A DNA stretch of 20,844 nucleotides from Verrucomicrobiota bacterium (lineage in GTDB: Bacteria > Verrucomicrobiota > Verrucomicrobiia > Verrucomicrobiales > Verrucomicrobiaceae): NCBI GenBank assembly GCA_021413535.1, contig JAIOQF010000117.1:1-20844 (forward strand), read 5' to 3'. The notes beneath the pieces were generated by a model that worked only from the letters and a program-made list of their open reading frames with translations, had not been told where the DNA came from and ran no database searches. Below are positions 14,689 through 20,844 of the stretch, in pieces; position 1 is the stretch's first letter, and the number at the start of each line of letters is the position of its first letter. Both the position numbers and the translations under genes were made by a program.

Positions 14689-15783
14689 TTACCGCACCAC
14701 GCGTGCGCCGCCGCCGCCCATCGTCTTTTCAACTTCCTTGCGCGTAGCCATGCTCGTGTCACCCGGCGTCGTCGAAGCCAGTGCGCCGTGAGCGGCACCG
14801 TATTCGACCGCTTTCTGGGCATCATTGAACTCCATGAAACCAAATTGCACGCCTGAAGCGAAACTGTCGCCGCCGCCGACGCGGTCGAGAATTTCCAAGC
14901 CGGGATACTGACGGCTTTCATGGAACTTGCCATCGTGCCAGAGGATCGCGCTCCAGTCATTCTTGGTAGCGGTGATGACGTGTCGCAGCGTGGTCGCGGC
15001 GACCTTGAAGTTTTTAAACTCCTTAACGGCAGTCTCGATCATGGCCTTGAAGGCATCGGTCTCGATATGCCCGAGTTTCTCCTGACCCTTCACTTCAAAA
15101 CCAAGCGATGCAGTGAAGTCCTCTTCGTTGCCGATCATGACATCGACATACTTGGCGATCTCACGATTGACCTCCTGCGCCTTCTTCAGGCCGCCGATGG
15201 TTTTCCAGAGCGAGGGGCGGTAATTTAAATCGTAGCTGACGATGGTGCCGTGCTTGTTGGCGGCCTTCACGGCTTCGACAGTCAACTCCGCCGTGGTGGC
15301 AGAGAGAGCGGCAAAAATGCCACCGGTGTGAAACCAGCGGACACCGAGCTTGCCGAAGATGTGATCCCAGTCGACGTCGCCAGGTTTGAGCTGCGAGGCG
15401 GCAGTGTTGCCGCGATCAGGGTTGCCAACGGCACCGCGAATGCCGAAGCCGCGCTCAGTGAAGTTGAGTCCGTTACGGACGGTGCGGCCGATGCCATCGT
15501 CCTCGCGCCATTTGATGAAGTCGGTGGCGACACCGCCCTGCATGATGAAGTCTTCAATGAGATGACCGATTTCATTATCAACGAATGCGGTGACGACGGC
15601 GGTCTTGTAGCCGAAACACTTTCTTAAGCCGCGCGAGGTGTTGTATTCGCCGCCACCTTCCCAAGCTTGGAAATTGCGTGCGGTGCGTATCCGCCCCTCA
15701 CCGGGATCAAGACGGAGCATAACTTCGCCAAGTGAAAGCTGATCGAAGGCACAGGATTCGCGGGATTTGATGGAGAGGCTCAT
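14689..15783 (-). CDS. PfkB-family carbohydrate kinase (2-keto-3-deoxygluconate kinase-like)
   Basis: The 364-residue protein has PfkB/ribokinase-family features: S-L-G-E-V-M-L-R-L near the start, a G-G-G-E-Y-N substrate-site segment (43-48) with the Asn-containing G-G-x-x-x-N, a central F-H-T-G-G-I-F strand, and Y-D-L-N-Y-R-P. The nucleotide/anion-hole motif D-R-V-G-G-G-D-S-F-A-S-G carries the catalytic base Asp306. The D-L-N-x-R-P and G-E-V-M-L-R-L patterns are typical of KDG kinases, which phosphorylate 2-keto-3-deoxygluconate in the uronate / modified Entner-Doudoroff routes, but specificity is inferred. It is longer than the usual 310-340 residues and ends with a Gly-rich tail followed by R-V-V-R. 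It lies 35 bases downstream of the hydroxyacid dehydrogenase gene, so the two form a probable operon. The inverted repeat at 14624-14680 follows its stop. Confidence 0.9.
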   Translation of the reverse strand: MSLSIKSRESCAFDQLSLGEVMLRLDPGEGRIRTARNFQAWEGGGEYNTSRGLRKCFGYKTAVVTAFVDNEIGHLIEDFIMQGGVATDFIKWREDDGIGRTVRNGLNFTERGFGIRGAVGNPDRGNTAASQLKPGDVDWDHIFGKLGVRWFHTGGIFAALSATTAELTVEAVKAANKHGTIVSYDLNYRPSLWKTIGGLKKAQEVNREIAKYVDVMIGNEEDFTASLGFEVKGQEKLGHIETDAFKAMIETAVKEFKNFKVAATTLRHVITATKNDWSAILWHDGKFHESRQYPGLEILDRVGGGDSFASGVQFGFMEFNDAQKAVEYGAAHGALASTTPGDTSMATRKEVEKTMGGGGARVVR

Positions 15784-15818
15784 GGTGTGGGAAGATGGAT
15801 AACTTTAGAAGCTGTAAA

Positions 15819-16784
15819 TCAGAACGGATTGGCTCGAGCGACCGGCTCCTTGCCCGATAGGTAGCGCGTGAGATTTTCCACCGCGCAACTAGCCTGGCGC
15901 TGCACGCTCTCGTGCGTGCGGGAGCCGATATGCGGCGTGAGAATGACGTTGGGCAAACCGAGCAACGGATGATCGGCGGGCGGTGGTTCCTGGTCGAGAA
16001 CGTCGGCAGCATAGGCGAGAAGCTGCTTGGATTTGAGCGCTTCGATCAGCGCCGTAAGATCAACGAGTTCGCCGCGACCGGTGTTGACGATGACAGCCCC
16101 CTTTTTGATAAGCGGAAAATTCTTCGCATTGATCAGACCTTTAGTGGCGGCGGTGAGCTTGGTGTGCAGCGAGATGACGTCAGCCTGACGCAAAACATCG
16201 TCGAGGTTTTCGACGCGCTTGACGTCATACCAGCGGGCGAAATCCTCGTCCCAATAGTTGCCGTAGCCAATGACGTTCAAGCCAAATGCCTTCGCGCGGA
16301 TGGCGACTTCTTTACCGATGCGTCCGAAGCCGACGATGGCCAGTGTCTTGCCACAGAGTTCGCTGCCCGTGATGCGCGTCCAGCGGCCAGCAGCTACATG
16401 GTTGGCCTCCACGACCAGATTACGCATGGCGGCGAGCATCAAGCAGAACGCGTGTTCGGCGACCGTGGTGTGATTGACGCCTGGCGTGAAGAGAACTGGC
16501 ACCTTCAGATCCGTGGCGGCGGGAACGTCGATCTTATCGAGGCCGATGCCGTATTTGGAAATAACTTTGAGTCGCGGCAGAGATTTCTGAATGACCGCGC
16601 GTGTGAGCGCATCATCACCGCAAAGATAAGCATCAAACTCACCGGCAAGAGCGAGCATTTTGCTCTCGGGAAGTGGTCCACGTTCGCGGACGATCTCGAA
16701 TCCGGTTTTGGCCAGCATGTCGTGATGAATGCCAGGAGTGTCTTGAAATGACGTGGTAGTTAGGAGGACGCGGGTGGTGCTCAT
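15819..16784 (-). CDS. D-isomer-specific 2-hydroxyacid dehydrogenase (phosphoglycerate dehydrogenase-like)
   Basis: The 321 residues follow the family plan. An N-terminal catalytic half opens with V-L-L-T-T-T and holds the K-Y-G-I-G-L-D-K-I-D substrate loop (77-86). N-H-T-T-V-A-E-H starts the helix to the cofactor domain, and the NAD loop is G-F-G-R-I-G (152-157). The catalytic residues are Arg237 in N-T-G-R-G, Glu266 in D-Q-E-P and His285 in T-P-H-I-G. The acidic residue expected after the second Rossmann strand is less clear, so cofactor preference is open. The enzyme reduces 2-keto acids or oxidises D-2-hydroxy acids such as 3-phosphoglycerate, glycerate or hydroxypyruvate. It lacks the C-terminal ACT domain of long SerA. 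A long open frame on the other strand (15912-16751) is a shadow. The adjacent KDG-kinase-like gene suggests a sugar-acid role. Confidence 0.93.
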   Translation of the reverse strand: MSTTRVLLTTTSFQDTPGIHHDMLAKTGFEIVRERGPLPESKMLALAGEFDAYLCGDDALTRAVIQKSLPRLKVISKYGIGLDKIDVPAATDLKVPVLFTPGVNHTTVAEHAFCLMLAAMRNLVVEANHVAAGRWTRITGSELCGKTLAIVGFGRIGKEVAIRAKAFGLNVIGYGNYWDEDFARWYDVKRVENLDDVLRQADVISLHTKLTAATKGLINAKNFPLIKKGAVIVNTGRGELVDLTALIEALKSKQLLAYAADVLDQEPPPADHPLLGLPNVILTPHIGSRTHESVQRQASCAVENLTRYLSGKEPVARANPF

Positions 16785-16959
16785 TTAGAAAAGCTGAGTG
16801 GATTCAGAGTTCGGGCCGAATGAAAAGTGAGACAAGAAATTTCACACAAAGATGCGACTGGCAAGCGAAGCTTGAACACAGATGCTTTCGTATCATCGTC
16901 GTTGCACACCTGAGATCACTCTGAGACGCCGTGTCGAACGCAATAAAACTGAACTCGGC

Positions 16960-17433
16960 TCAGTAACAAATCTTGTCTGATTTGTTTTGCCAGGCCCGGA
17001 AAACCTCCAGCGCCTGATCCCGCTGTTCTTGCTGCATGGACAGGCTTCGCTGCTGGATGGGCAGGGCCAGTTGCTGATAGAGATACTCATCATCGAAGCC
17101 TATCTCTGCCGCATCCTGCCGGGTGGCGGCATACACGATGCCCTCCACCCTCGCCCAATATGCTGCTGCCAGACACATGGGGCATGGTTCACAACTGGTA
17201 TAGAGCGTGCACCCTTCCAAGGAGAACCGTCCCAGCCGGGCCGTCGCGCCACGAATGGCGACGACTTCTGCATGGGCGGTTGGATCGTTGGTGCCTGTGA
17301 CCTGATTCCAGCCTTCGGCAATGATCTGGCCCTCATGCACGATCACAGCGCCAAAGGGCCCGCCATGACCTGCATCCTTGTGTTCACGCGCCTGCCGGAT
17401 GGCGTGCTTCAAATAATCTTCGTCTTCACTCAC
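16960..17433 (-). CDS. guaD: Guanine deaminase (cytidine deaminase-fold)
   Basis: At 157 residues it has the size and plan of Bacillus subtilis GuaD. Visible motifs are G-G-P-F-G-A-V-I-V, the zinc ligand His54 with proton-shuttle Glu56 in T-A-H-A-E-V, and Cys84 and Cys87 in S-C-E-P-C-P-M-C. D-A-A-E-I-G-F-D-D marks the GuaD-type C-terminal part, as does the ending with an aromatic Tyr. These distinguish it from TadA and from cytidine deaminases. It converts guanine to xanthine and ammonia in purine salvage or nitrogen release. The start codon is GTG 17433; an ATG upstream in another frame gives only eight codons and runs into a TGA overlapping it. It lies in line with metX but 139 bases away, and no xanthine gene is nearby. 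Confidence 0.9.
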   Translation of the reverse strand: MSEDEDYLKHAIRQAREHKDAGHGGPFGAVIVHEGQIIAEGWNQVTGTNDPTAHAEVVAIRGATARLGRFSLEGCTLYTSCEPCPMCLAAAYWARVEGIVYAATRQDAAEIGFDDEYLYQQLALPIQQRSLSMQQEQRDQALEVFRAWQNKSDKICY

Positions 17434-17572
17434 AGTCTTGCGGGTTTGATTTTCATTTTACTAATCGAATCACTGATTTAATCCGAGATTTCGGAGATTA
17501 CGCTGATTTGAAACATCAAATTCCTCAACACATGTCGACCTATTGCTCGCAATCCGAAGGCAGCACCGCGTC

Positions 17573-18781
17573 CTACAGACCGGGATCATTCTTCTCACTG
17601 TCCTCCATCTCGGTCGTGCCGCGACGAAGGGTGTAGGCCAGATGCGGAGTGAACAGATCGGGCTCGAGCAGAAATGAATCATGCCCTTTTTCGGAATGCA
17701 CCGTGATGTGCATCGCCGACACGCCCGCCTTCTCCAGCGCCCGGACATACTCCGCCTGCTCCTCGGGATAGAAACAGAAGTCGGAGTCGATGCTGAAAAT
17801 GAGGTAGTGATGATTGTGCTTCTTCGAGATTGCGAAAAGCTTCTCGTAACTCCGCACCTTGGCGTCCCGCAAGGGATCGAAGCGCAACCACATATTGCAG
17901 ATGCGCAGGTAGGTGTTGGCGTCAAAGCGCTTCACAAATTTCTTCCCCTGATGCAGCATGTAGCTCTCAACGTTGTGGCCCAGTTTGAACCACGCCAGTT
18001 GGTCGCCGCGCTGAATCACATCTCCGCGGGCGCGTCGCTCGATGGCATCGAGATGCACAAAAGTTTTGTGCGAGATCATGCGCGCTAGGACCAACCCGTA
18101 TTCCGGGGCGGCACCGTCATAATAATCTCCGCCGCGAAAGTGAGGATCGTTTTCGATGGCCATGACCTGCTCGAAAACATGCAGGCGCGTGAGCACCGTG
18201 GTGCGCAGGCCGCTGGCAATGGGCACCACCAAATTCACCCGCTCGGGAAACATCGTGGCAAAATTCAAAGTCATCATCCCGCCAATCGAAGCCCCCATGA
18301 CCGCATGGAGTTTCGTGATGCCCAGCTGATCAAGCAGGATGGCCTGCGAGCGCACGACATCACTCGTGAGCACCGGAGGAAACGCCGCGCCAAATGGTTC
18401 GCCGGTTTTGGGATTGATCGAAGCCGGCCCGCTGCTGCCGTAGCAGCCGCCCAGATAGTTCGCGCAGACGATAAAGTAACGGCTCGTGTCCAGCGCCTTG
18501 CCGGGACCGATAAAGGGTTCCCACCAGCCTTGCTGGCAGTCTTCTGTCCAGCGCTCGTCTGTCCCCGCGACAGCGCGGCACAGACCGGATACGTGCTGGC
18601 TGCCGGAGAGTGCGTGAAACAATAAAATGGCGTTGCTCTTCGTAGAATTCAGCCGGCCGTGCGTTTCGTAGGCCAGGGTGAGATCATCAAACTTCGCACC
18701 TGAAGCGAATTTGAACGGATGCTCCGGTGTCGCGATACGGGCAAATTTCGCGTGGGTTTCGGCCTGGGATTTTGCAGACAT
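17573..18781 (-). CDS. metX: Homoserine O-acyltransferase MetX
   Basis: This 402-residue alpha/beta hydrolase matches MetX throughout: L-T-L-A-Y-E-T-H-G, F-H-A-L-S-G, W-W-E-P-F-I-G-P-G-K-A-L-D-T, C-A-N-Y-L-G-G-C-Y-G-S-S-G-P, the nucleophile elbow G-A-S-I-G-G-M with Ser165, the acid at Asp334 in S-D-F-C-F-Y-P, and His367 in G-H-D-S-F-L. It acylates homoserine in the cytosol, with acetyl- or succinyl-CoA; the sequence does not let me say which. The product feeds methionine synthesis by sulfhydrylation. The start ATG 18781 has GAGG about 14 bases upstream. The elbow is G-A-S-I-G-G rather than the more common G-G-S-M-G-G, a modest variation. metW, often beside metX, is not here. The gene diverges from the Mrr-bactofilin gene. 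Confidence 0.95.
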   Translation of the reverse strand: MSAKSQAETHAKFARIATPEHPFKFASGAKFDDLTLAYETHGRLNSTKSNAILLFHALSGSQHVSGLCRAVAGTDERWTEDCQQGWWEPFIGPGKALDTSRYFIVCANYLGGCYGSSGPASINPKTGEPFGAAFPPVLTSDVVRSQAILLDQLGITKLHAVMGASIGGMMTLNFATMFPERVNLVVPIASGLRTTVLTRLHVFEQVMAIENDPHFRGGDYYDGAAPEYGLVLARMISHKTFVHLDAIERRARGDVIQRGDQLAWFKLGHNVESYMLHQGKKFVKRFDANTYLRICNMWLRFDPLRDAKVRSYEKLFAISKKHNHHYLIFSIDSDFCFYPEEQAEYVRALEKAGVSAMHITVHSEKGHDSFLLEPDLFTPHLAYTLRRGTTEMEDSEKNDPGL

Positions 18782-18846
18782 GCGTGCGCATCATCCTCGC
18801 GGATTGGCGTGGGGCAAATGAAAAACAGAAGGCCAGATACCGTGAG

Positions 18847-18874
18847 TTGAATCTGGCACCCCCTCCCCTATAGT
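18847..18874 (+). promoter_or_regulatory. Sigma70-like promoter for the Mrr-bactofilin gene
   Basis: TTGAAT (18847-18852) and TATAGT (18869-18874) are separated by 16 bases and lie 22 bases before ATG 18897. Both hexamers match the consensus in five or four of six positions. Confidence 0.45.
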
Positions 18875-18896
18875 TCGCTGCGACTGCACTTTGGTC

Positions 18897-19817
18897 ATGA
18901 TTGAAGCCGACCCCAGCACCAAGGTCGATGAATTACACCCCCGGTGGACGGGCGAAGTTATTGCTGGACTGGACTGGATGCGCATCACGCAACTGACCCG
19001 CGCGCTGTCCACGTCCTACGGTTTCAAGCTGGGCAAAACCACCCTCAGCGCTGATGGTCAGACTGATTTCGTCATCACACGTGGGGATGCCCCAGTGGAA
19101 GATGGCACCTTGGTCCGGCTGACCCGCTGGAATCAATGGATGGCCGCTGGCGAGTGCCTGATGCAATTGACCGCGGAGCTCGAACATCGGCAGATGCAGC
19201 ACGGGATGTTTATTTCTCCGGGAGGCTTCACTCCTGCCGCGCGTCTGATCGCGGAAAAGTCAGGGATCGAATTGCTGGACTCGGAGATGATGGCGCTGCG
19301 GCTGAATGAATTGCCGGCGCAGCACCGGGATTATTTTTTTAACCTGGCCACTGCAGGTGAGGCCACCTCACCGAGCTGCCCGATCTGCCTGCGAACACTG
19401 AAGCTGGTAGATGACCGCAGCACGGGCTTGATGAACCGCCCTCATCTTCCTGAAATCCGATATGCTGGGAGTGACATCATCGGAGTCCCGATCAGGGCGC
19501 GCCGTGTCGAGGTGCTACCGTATTGTGAAGTTCAGTTTCTCCAGGAAGTGCGCACCGGGGAGCTGATCGTTCACGGCAGGGTCACGGGAGATTTCGTTTG
19601 TGAAGGCAGCGTGGTGCTCCATCCCGGTGCGCTGCTCAAGGGCAGTGTCGCTGCGAAATCAGTGATCGTGCGTCCCGGCGCGGACATGCTCGGTGAAACC
19701 CGCATCCTCAATGGCAAACCGGAGTCGTTTGGCAAGTCCCGGCCCGTGTGGCTTTGGCGCTGTGAAACTCCCAATCCGATGCCCGGCTGTGAGCTTGTGG
19801 AATTCCTGAAGCACTGA
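18897..19817 (+). CDS. Degenerate Mrr-type domain fused to a bactofilin-like repeat
   Basis: ATG 18897 (a TTG lies 6 bases upstream) gives 306 residues. Residues 20-135 resemble the Mrr/restriction-endonuclease fold: an amphipathic helix, A-D-G-Q-T-D-F with Asp57 where Mrr has G-D-G-G-V-D, then a strand L-V-R-L-T-R-W (72-78), and G-M-F-I-S-P-G-G-F-T-P-A-A-R-L-I-A-E-K-S-G-I-E-L-L-D. The last matches the well-conserved Mrr C-terminal part. Where active Mrr has V-Q-C-K-R-W, this has V-R-L-T-R-W: the Gln is Arg74 and the catalytic Lys is Thr76, so nuclease activity is unlikely. C-P-I-C (161-164) looks like half of the zinc ribbon often found after Mrr domains; the second pair is missing. Residues about 205-272 form bactofilin-like beta-helix rungs (G-x-[LV]-x-V-x-G-x-[VA]). 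The predicted role is DNA- or polymer-associated and non-catalytic. It diverges from metX and converges on an ABC permease gene. Confidence 0.78.
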   Translation: MIEADPSTKVDELHPRWTGEVIAGLDWMRITQLTRALSTSYGFKLGKTTLSADGQTDFVITRGDAPVEDGTLVRLTRWNQWMAAGECLMQLTAELEHRQMQHGMFISPGGFTPAARLIAEKSGIELLDSEMMALRLNELPAQHRDYFFNLATAGEATSPSCPICLRTLKLVDDRSTGLMNRPHLPEIRYAGSDIIGVPIRARRVEVLPYCEVQFLQEVRTGELIVHGRVTGDFVCEGSVVLHPGALLKGSVAAKSVIVRPGADMLGETRILNGKPESFGKSRPVWLWRCETPNPMPGCELVEFLKH

Positions 19818-19824
19818 AGTAAAA

Positions 19825-19895
19825 GCAGGGATGCATCTCGCTTCACCTCACTTCTCAATCATCGCACGGAAAGAGAATCGAGATACATCACCTGC
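19825..19895. terminator. Imperfect inverted repeat between convergent genes
   Basis: GCAGGGATGCATCTCG (19825-19840) pairs with 19879-19895 through 15 base pairs, one C/A mismatch and one bulged A, around a 38-base loop. It starts 7 bases past the stop of the Mrr-bactofilin gene and ends 6 bases before the end of the permease gene on the other strand. A role as bidirectional terminator is plausible; no T-run is evident. Confidence 0.4.
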
Positions 19896-19901
19896 ACATC
19901 C

Positions 19902-20844
19902 TCACACCCGAGACAACTGCCGGCGCAACGAGAACTGAAGCACGCCAATGACCAAACCGAGCGTCAGGATCATCACCGTGGCATTGAGCGTCAGTGTTTC
20001 AATGCGGATCTCCTGATACCACGGTTTGGGCGAATCCCGGCGCGCCGCGGGTTTTTCCACCACGGCCTCCGCCGGAGTAAACAAGGGATAGGTTCGCACC
20101 GTGCCGAAGAACACATTAGGACTGAAGGTGCGTCGATAATCTTCGCGTTCCATCTCCGCCTTGGTCACGAGATCGAGCACCTTGCGGTTCACGAAAATTT
20201 CTTCAGCACTGATCGTGCGGCGCCCTTTCGGCGGATCCAACAACTCTGGGTCGATCTTGCCCGATTCAATGCCCTCTTGAATGCGATTGAGACGTCGCGT
20301 GATATCATCCGCATCATTGTCCTGAAGTCCGGAAACAACCGCGAGCGCCTGCTTGGCGCGGTCGAGTTCCTGGCGCTGCAATGTGGTCATCTGCTCTCCG
20401 GCGGGGGGGATGAGCGACTGAATGCGGTTTTCCAAAAATTCCTGGCTGCGGGTGAGCGGATTGAGTTTTGCCTGGGAGATGATGACGGACTCGTAAGACC
20501 AGCGCAGCGGCATGAACTGGCAAATCAGCGGCACCTTGAGCTTGCTGGCCGCACTGGAGTCGTCGCCTGACTTATTATCCACCCAGCGGCGGATGGAGTA
20601 AACGAAGTCGAGATTGCGGTTCATTTCCTCATATTTGATGAGGGCTCCGCCGAGAATGATCTGAGGAATCAGGAGCAGCGGAATGATGTTCAACGCCGTG
20701 CGGGAGTCATGCACGATGGAGGATACCAGCAGCCCCATACAGGCGCCGGTAAGCGAAGTGAGGAACATCCAGAGGAGATGAATGGTGAACATCTGACGGA
20801 TTTCCAGCACGGCGTTCCCGATCCAGAGGTAAATGACACATTGC
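19902..20844 (-). CDS. ABC-2 type (ABCG-like) transporter permease, 5' end beyond the window
   Basis: The frame is open to the window edge, and the residues before the first possible start (GTG 20810) continue a hydrophobic segment, so the N-terminal part lies outside. Counting from that GTG, residues 7-30 and 37-57 are membrane helices. The G-A-C-M-G-L-L-V-S-S and L-I-P-Q-I-I-L-G-G-A-L-I patterns are typical of ABC-2 permeases of the ABCG-like kind. A long hydrophilic segment of roughly 210 residues follows, containing a Glu/Arg/Gln-rich predicted coiled coil (about 115-165), then a final helix (about 275-293) and a basic tail. The long loop between the last two helices would be on the outer face. 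Such proteins often carry the ATPase on the same chain, N-terminal to the permease, but that part is not visible. Confidence 0.8.
   Translation of the reverse strand, partial: QCVIYLWIGNAVLEIRQMFTIHLLWMFLTSLTGACMGLLVSSIVHDSRTALNIIPLLLIPQIILGGALIKYEEMNRNLDFVYSIRRWVDNKSGDDSSAASKLKVPLICQFMPLRWSYESVIISQAKLNPLTRSQEFLENRIQSLIPPAGEQMTTLQRQELDRAKQALAVVSGLQDNDADDITRRLNRIQEGIESGKIDPELLDPPKGRRTISAEEIFVNRKVLDLVTKAEMEREDYRRTFSPNVFFGTVRTYPLFTPAEAVVEKPAARRDSPKPWYQEIRIETLTLNATVMILTLGLVIGVLQFSLRRQLSRV

Noticed and set aside
15912..16751. A 279-codon open frame on the + strand opposite the 2-hydroxyacid dehydrogenase.
   Set aside because: The minus-strand protein has every family motif in place; the opposite frame is a shadow caused by codon bias in a GC-rich gene.
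16785..16959. A 175-base spacer between guaD and the hydroxyacid dehydrogenase with two similar ACACAAAGATGC / ACACAGATGC pieces.
   Set aside because: Too short and too diverged to call a repeat or a regulatory site; no gene or RNA was seen.
17483..17521. Small hairpins downstream of metX (TCCGA/TCGGA and ATTTGA/TCAAAT, loops of four).
   Set aside because: Stems of five and six pairs, AT-rich and without a T-run; too weak to call a terminator.
18897..19817. Reading the Mrr-like gene as an active Type IV restriction enzyme.
   Set aside because: The Gln and Lys of the catalytic Q-x-K are replaced, and no methylase or other defence gene lies nearby.

Overview
The window looks like chromosomal DNA of a moderately GC-rich Gram-negative bacterium, most likely in the Planctomycetes-Verrucomicrobia-Chlamydiae group, with Verrucomicrobiota the best guess. 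The evidence is indirect: a secreted double LamG-type protein, an N-terminal SHD1-like module fused to a secreted alpha/beta hydrolase, a bactofilin-type repeat, lipoprotein signals with an Lnt-type acyltransferase, and few clear Shine-Dalgarno sequences. There is no rRNA, tRNA, CRISPR array or transposase that I can see, and no gene-free stretch exceeds 300 bases.

Left part (1-6796, all + strand) is an accessory-looking envelope/secretome region. It holds a membrane protein that runs off the left edge, a secreted LamG-like protein, a small lipoprotein, and a run of small membrane proteins: a frame-broken one at 4756-4897, a 79-aa one at 4922-5161, and a 98-aa one at 5158-5454. Next comes a secreted SHD1-hydrolase (5579-6496), then a second diverged copy of the 79-aa gene (6541-6780). 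That copy ends in a five-codon stump of the 98-aa gene, so the segment is a duplication whose right edge cuts a gene.

Middle part (6830-14622) mixes metabolism and housekeeping. On the minus strand are a small membrane protein and a Gfo/Idh/MocA oxidoreductase whose first 15 codons are out of frame. A YggS/PLPBP protein is divergent from a LysR regulator. Then come a truncated methyltransferase, queA, an SDR dehydrogenase and an Lnt-type N-acyltransferase. Lnt, SDR and queA run in the same direction, and the SDR stop lies 3 bases from the queA start. A one-TM protein of unknown function diverges from lnt and ends at an 18-bp perfect inverted repeat.

Right part (14689-20844): a PfkB kinase (KDG-kinase-like) and a 2-hydroxyacid dehydrogenase form a probable sugar-acid operon, followed upstream by guanine deaminase and homoserine O-acyltransferase genes on the same strand. 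Divergent from metX, behind a recognisable sigma70-like promoter, is the most unusual gene of the window. It encodes a degenerate Mrr-type endonuclease domain joined, through a lone CxxC knuckle, to a short bactofilin-like repeat. The window closes with the 3' part of an ABC-2 permease gene on the minus strand, separated from the Mrr-bactofilin gene by an imperfect inverted repeat that could end both transcripts.

No defence or other multi-gene system can be demonstrated. The candidates for something undescribed are the Mrr-bactofilin fusion and the duplicated small-membrane-protein cluster around the hydrolase.
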